NCBI GenBank assembly: GCA_963277665.1
Contig: OY728147.1
Coordinates: forward strand, 1,262,315,424-1,262,379,423
Length of the DNA: 64,000 bases
Direction: 5' to 3'
Source: Viscum album
Taxonomy: Eukaryota; Streptophyta; Magnoliopsida; Santalales; Viscaceae
Shown one piece after another: positions 59,561 through 64,000 of this stretch (its first letter is position 1; each line of letters starts with the position of its first letter). The notes under the pieces are model-generated. The model searched no databases. It saw nothing but the letters and a program-made list of their open reading frames with translations, and had not been told where the DNA came from. The translations under genes were made by a program, and so were the position numbers.

Positions 59561-61322
59561 GGTCCAGATTGATCATACACAATAACTTTCTCAGCTCCAT
59601 ATAATTTCTTACTTGATGAAATCTATTCTTTATTGCCCTATTGATATTTCCCTTGTTGAAGAGTCATGATATTCCTAGAATCACCATGGGTAGATCTGTT
59701 CTACTGATGAGAGGTATTCTACTACCCTTGTCCCATCGAAGCATAGGACACATGAGATCTCTAATAAGTTTCTCGAACATCGCGCCTTAGAGAATTGAAA
59801 TAGTAGCACTGAAGATGACCCATCTGATTGCAATTATGACATGCTCTCGGTGGTTCCATAAACTATCAATTTATGTGGATGAAAAAAACATATTTAAAAC
59901 ATCCATATTTGGTCTTGGGTATTGGAGGAAGATTCACTGATTCATTCGTTGGATTCTGAGTCATCCCACTACCTTGGAAGTAGGGGTACCTATTCTGATT
60001 GTTACTAGAATTATAGTTCATAACATTTCCCATGATTATAAACATGATTCCTCCACCTGTATCTCTTGATATGTCCATTTATACCACCATTGATCTATTG
60101 AACATCTCTGTATGATCCATTATACAATGAACAACAATCTTCGAGTAAATCTCCTACCTCATCTCCGATTAAATAATGCATGCCTTCAAGGATGCACTAG
60201 CATAAGTTTCAGGTGCAATGTAGACAAAATTCATAAATTTATCCACATAATCTATTACTATGGGGATCTCCTTATTTATGATAAAAATGTCCATTGTTAT
60301 TGCAATTATGAATGTGTGAGGATAAAACTATTTGTTGAACAATTCTTCAAAATACCCTATGAAATTCCGTGGTCTAATTTATCCTAGATTGCTAAATCCC
60401 ACTACTGGTGTGTAAGATTCTCTAGCATATACATTTCCTACTTGAATTTCAATTCTTCTGGTGTGACAAGGAAATTGAAGATTCAATTCATCATATTAAG
60501 ACACCTATGCCTTTTCTAGTTCCAAATCATGCCAAAAGATGGATGTATCATGCTTCTGGATCTAAATAGAAAGATAATATTTCCTTGGTTTATCGCTTCA
60601 GTTCCTTGTATCAACATCTTGAAAAGATTGGACTATTCTCTAAACCAGCTGTTGATTCGCCTATGGATTAGGTGTAACCACATTATAAATAGCTTTTTTT
60701 GGTGATGCGGACTGGTTACCATTTCTATAGACACAACTAACTTCGTAAGTCTCAATCTCTAGTAATTTAAGGATTAGAAATTTCAAATTATTACATCATA
60801 ATTATTACACAACCTATTTCCAAAATTAAATATTTTTCACTTTCAATCATTTTTTAAAATTTCATCAAGATTTTGAAAATCAAACCATTTTCAAAATACC
60901 CATATTATCCCTTTTCAAAATATCACATTTGAAAACATTTTCAACATTTTTTTAAAAAGAAACATTTTTACACAAAATCATAAATCATTACTCAAAATGA
61001 AATATGTAATCTTAGTAGGAAGTCATTTATATAATGCATGTTATGCTCTTCTTATTGGCTAAACCCATGACAATGATATTTCAATTCCTATAAGTGTCTC
61101 CAATTATGTACCCAATTCCCTGTTAACTTAATGTTTATTATAAAAATATCAGCTATGTCTTTTTATGCTCTAGATTTCAAGTCCCAAAAATACTACTCCT
61201 TTCTACCAGCACAACTCAGGGACTAACCAAGAATTAATTTTAACTCCAAGACCGACTAAAGATAACATTTGTCCCAAAATATTAGACCAAATAGGACTGA
61301 TATCATTTTTCAAAGACTGAAC
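59561..61322 (-). pseudogene. gag region of element C with damaged zinc knuckle
   Basis: Gag lies between the primer-binding site and protease. At about 59,852-59,800 the minus strand reads RACHNCNQMGHLQCYYF, a CCHC knuckle in which the spacing after His is shortened (two residues rather than four). A 70-residue frame just upstream (60,078-59,866) is Asn/Gln/Pro-rich, as is usual before the gag knuckle, and ends in a KYGCFKY stretch that resembles the start of another knuckle. The N-terminal capsid core is not clearly recognisable. The plus-strand frame 60,112-60,387 is antisense and not supported. Confidence 0.65.
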
Positions 61323-61334
61323 AAGCTGATACCC
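61323..61334 (-). promoter_or_regulatory. Probable primer-binding site of element C
   Basis: AAGCTGATACCC on the plus strand corresponds to an eroded TGGTATCAGAGC in element sense (GGGTATCAGCTT). Its place beside the LTR end supports it. Confidence 0.6.
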
Positions 61335-61343
61335 CTTGTAATA

Positions 61344-63265
61344 TCCTGACCCTCCTCATTTGATTGAGAAGGTGGTAGAATATTATTTGGCCCTATGAAA
61401 GATTCCCATTACAACAAATAATATAAATAAATGCTAAGGGATTCAAAACAGTTTGGAGGATGATTTTCTCTTTGAAAATAAAATAACCCAACAAAAAACA
61501 CCATAATAAAATAACCTATTAATGATGAATGATAATAATGTATAAAACATAAATTATAATAACTAAATATCAAATCCAACTATAATAAGAGTACCACAAT
61601 GAAATATTACTAATATCAAAGTACACAACAGAAGACCAAATAAGAAAAACTCAGAGACTCCAAGACACAACTCCATAGAGCCCAACACAATCCATTCTTC
61701 AACTCCACAATGAAACCAAAGTATCATGAAGCACCACTAAAGAAGTGTGAGGATTTACCTTTACCTATATCCTGATAGAAAATATCTGCAAAAACAGCTT
61801 TGTTCCAAAGTAGGGGTGAGTAATGCAACTTAGTAGGTTTTCCCCAAAAGACAAATCTACTCATGAAACTTCGATAGAACATGTTATAAAATTTATATAA
61901 ATTTTTTTAATAATAAAACATAATACATTTTAACACTTTATATCAAATCCAAGCAGTTTCATGCTAAAATAGTTTTCCAACGAGCATAGTTTTTCAAGGA
62001 AGTCAAACAATCAATGATTTAATCAATTTGACATTCCTTTTTGGCATAACCGTTTAATTCTACATATCCACATATCCTTACATGCATTCCCAGGTGATAA
62101 CTCCATACTCTTGAGTGGTATATCTTTGATCTACCAAGTCATTACAAGGTAACGATATACTTGTTCCCAATTGGTATTTTCCCTTTCCAAAGGGCCACGT
62201 AAATGCAAATGAATAGACACAAACCAATTATGACAAAATTGTTTTTCCAAACCATTTTAATAATTTTTTTAATGGAAAAACTTTAAAAAAAACTTCTTCT
62301 GGGAATCAATATAAACAAAAAATAATAATATCATCATTTTAAAATCAATCAACAAGTCACTTTGCACAAAAATTCCACAATTTCACTAATTACCAAGCCA
62401 TCACTAAGAGGGTTTCTATCATGATTTTCACATAAATTTCACAATAAAAATCCATAAATTTAAACAATGTGAAACCTATCCTTCAAGTTCTAAGAAGAGG
62501 TATCAAGATTGATGCCACCTACCTCAGGAATTTTGAGGAAAATGAAGAACAACCAAAAACATCAACGGAACTGGGTTAAATCTCCAAAAACCCACCTTAG
62601 ATATCTTTTCCTATCATTAAAAAATCCAAATATAACCATTATTGGAATAAAAAACCTTAGATATATCTACAAAAAAGTTGATCTAAGAAATTGAGAGAGG
62701 GAAAAAATTATATCTGAGAAAAACTACAAAAAACTACCATAAACAAAGACTTATCAAGGAAATTAGGCTTCAACGCACCATGAGAAGCCATTAGATCACC
62801 TATGTATCAATGAGGAAAAGACTCCATAGTATTTGGGAAGAATAAATATCAAGTTAGGTCCAAAATAAAGAAAAAACAAAGGGTTTAATGTTAATCCCTA
62901 CCCAAATACACTTTTTAGGATATTGTTTTTAAATTGTGCATGGTTAGTTGCACGGTTAGGAAAATCTTGGGCTAACTATGAAAATTCTCACTATAAGAAT
63001 TTTCATGGTTTCTCATAGGTGTCCACATGGTTTTGAAAAACCATGCACCTATCCATGTTCCTTCCCCTTATCCCCTGTCACACTATGCATAGTTTTCTAT
63101 AGGTGTTTCATGGTTTCTGCAAACTATACTGAAAACATGAACCTATAGAAAATCCTCAAAAACATTCAAAGAGTTTTCCAAACCATCCTAAAACATAACC
63201 CAAAAACATTATATACTTAAAAAGAATAAATAAAGGGTTACTTATTTGAATCTTGGTGTGCTAAA
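61344..63265 (-). repeat. 5' LTR of element C
   Basis: Partner of 54,203-56,138, aligned along its length. In one segment (61,810-61,865) about 7 of 58 bases differ from the other LTR. The outer end reads GGTGTGCTAAAA near 63,255-63,266, against GGGTGTTAAA in the partner. Confidence 0.88.
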
Positions 63266-63267
63266 AT

Positions 63268-63700
63268 AATCATCTGAGATAAATATCCAACATGAATAGG
63301 CAGTAAAACCCAAATGATAGAATTAATTTCCATTTAGACTTCACATTCATCCTCATACTGACACATTATCATAAGATGATTAATAATATGGATTTTTACT
63401 TCAATTCCATGAAAATATATATGAAATCAATACTGATAGAGCCAATAAATTCCCAAAATTAATTCAAATTCAACTAGAGGAAGAATGGAAATATTTTTAG
63501 GTATCATATTTCCACATACTTATATTAAAAAGGAGATATAAACTTGAGGTGTGATCATCATAGCTTTAGAGGCATTACTACCAACTAAAAATCTAATTGA
63601 TGAGGTGGTGATGTGATACCCTATGTAAATTATTCAAATATAAAATATTTTGTATAACATGTATCAAATAAAACATTTATACTTATTGGGTGTATCATTG
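63268..63700 (-). pseudogene. Aspartic protease remnant (element E), separated from its RT
   Basis: The minus strand reads GVTPMIHPISINVLFDTCYT (about 63,702-63,643), matching the VVTGxIPVFSxxAxVLFDSGAT block with DSG changed to DTC. Further down, IPKNISILPLVEFELILGIY then WLYQY (about 63,512-63,438) matches LPVDLIVLxMxxFDVILGMDWLSxY. This is the protease expected upstream of the RT at 53,331-54,190. Finding it on the other side of element C shows that C split element E. Stops and frame changes are present. Confidence 0.8.
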
Positions 63701-64000
63701 GTGTAACTTTCACAAAATTTCTTAGAAATTCTACATCAACTGTATTCATTCCATATGCCTATATTTCCACCATTGGATTTTTATTTGGTATTTTTTCTTG
63801 ATTCTTGGGGAAATAGTTTTAATAATGCCTCATCACTTTGTATATTGAGAACAAAATATTTTTTTCTTTATTTTACTTATAGTAATTTTCTAGTTGAACC
63901 TTATCTATTCACATGTATCAAACTCCGATTATCTTCAAACACATTCTATGATGTTTCTTTCCAAAAGTTTTACATGATGTAAATTTATTCATTCTCTTCT
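63701..64000 (-). other. Presumed gag end of element E, running off the window
   Basis: By position this should be the gag tail of element E on the minus strand. No knuckle or other motif is visible. The plus-strand frame at 63,755-63,982 is most likely a shadow. The rest of the element, including its LTR, would lie beyond 64,000. Confidence 0.35.

Larger units (their letters stand above)
54203..63265 (-). mobile_element. Ty3/gypsy element C, full structure, minus strand, inserted in element E
   Basis: A ~9.06-kb element with two ~1.93-kb LTRs and a 5.2-kb interior that holds gag zinc-knuckle, protease, RT, RNase H and integrase remnants in order on the minus strand, plus a polypurine tract and a probable primer-binding site. 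Element E's RT lies on the left and its protease on the right, so C landed between them. A 5-bp duplication could not be confirmed. All frames are broken, but every domain is still recognisable. Confidence 0.88.

Overview
The window looks like nuclear DNA of a land plant with a large, repeat-rich, AT-rich genome. I see no intact host gene, no rRNA or tRNA, and no bacterial, phage or CRISPR feature. Nearly everything I can identify is decayed retrotransposon: several Ty3/gypsy LTR elements, one plant L1-type LINE and one element with long terminal inverted repeats. Every coding stretch has stops and frameshifts. By hand count, paired LTRs differ at very roughly 12-16% of sites in the easiest segments, so the insertions are old. 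A low-turnover giant genome (for example a lily-like monocot) would fit, but the species is inference.

Layout. 0.6-6.05 kb: a plus-strand gypsy pol (protease, RT, RNase H, integrase, chromodomain-like tail), split between protease and RT by a 2.2-kb element with ~0.5-kb terminal inverted repeats; a decayed 3' LTR follows to about 10.8 kb. 10.8-13.4 kb: not recognised. 13,410-23,766: minus-strand gypsy element A, with 3.1-kb LTRs, a perfect 5-bp target duplication, a PBS, and an internal deletion removing most of RT/RNase H. 23,863-28,006: a 5'-truncated LINE with endonuclease, RT and RNase H, flanked by a perfect 15-bp target duplication. 29.27-37.66 kb: minus-strand element B, with 3-kb LTRs, PBS and PPT but only gag inside, a non-autonomous layout.

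37.7-51.9 kb: pieces of long LTRs of one family in opposite orientations around a 0.9-kb integrase remnant. They are split by element B, by an LTR-like block at 39.5-43.3 kb and by another at 46.4-48.5 kb. 51.9-54.2 kb and 63.3 kb to the window end: a minus-strand gypsy element E, cut between protease and RT by element C (about 54.2-63.3 kb), a minus-strand gypsy with both 1.9-kb LTRs and a recognisable gag-pol.

Nothing here forms an operon or pathway. The organisation is insertion into insertion: C in E, B in an LTR, that LTR in another element's integrase, and the inverted-repeat element in a gypsy pol. The best candidates for something unusual are the inverted-repeat element, the gag-only element B, the 42-bp and 16-bp repeats inside LTRs, and the inverted LTR pair. 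All alignments and boundaries were made by eye; most LTR limits are good to a few bases for A, about ten for B and C, and tens to hundreds elsewhere.
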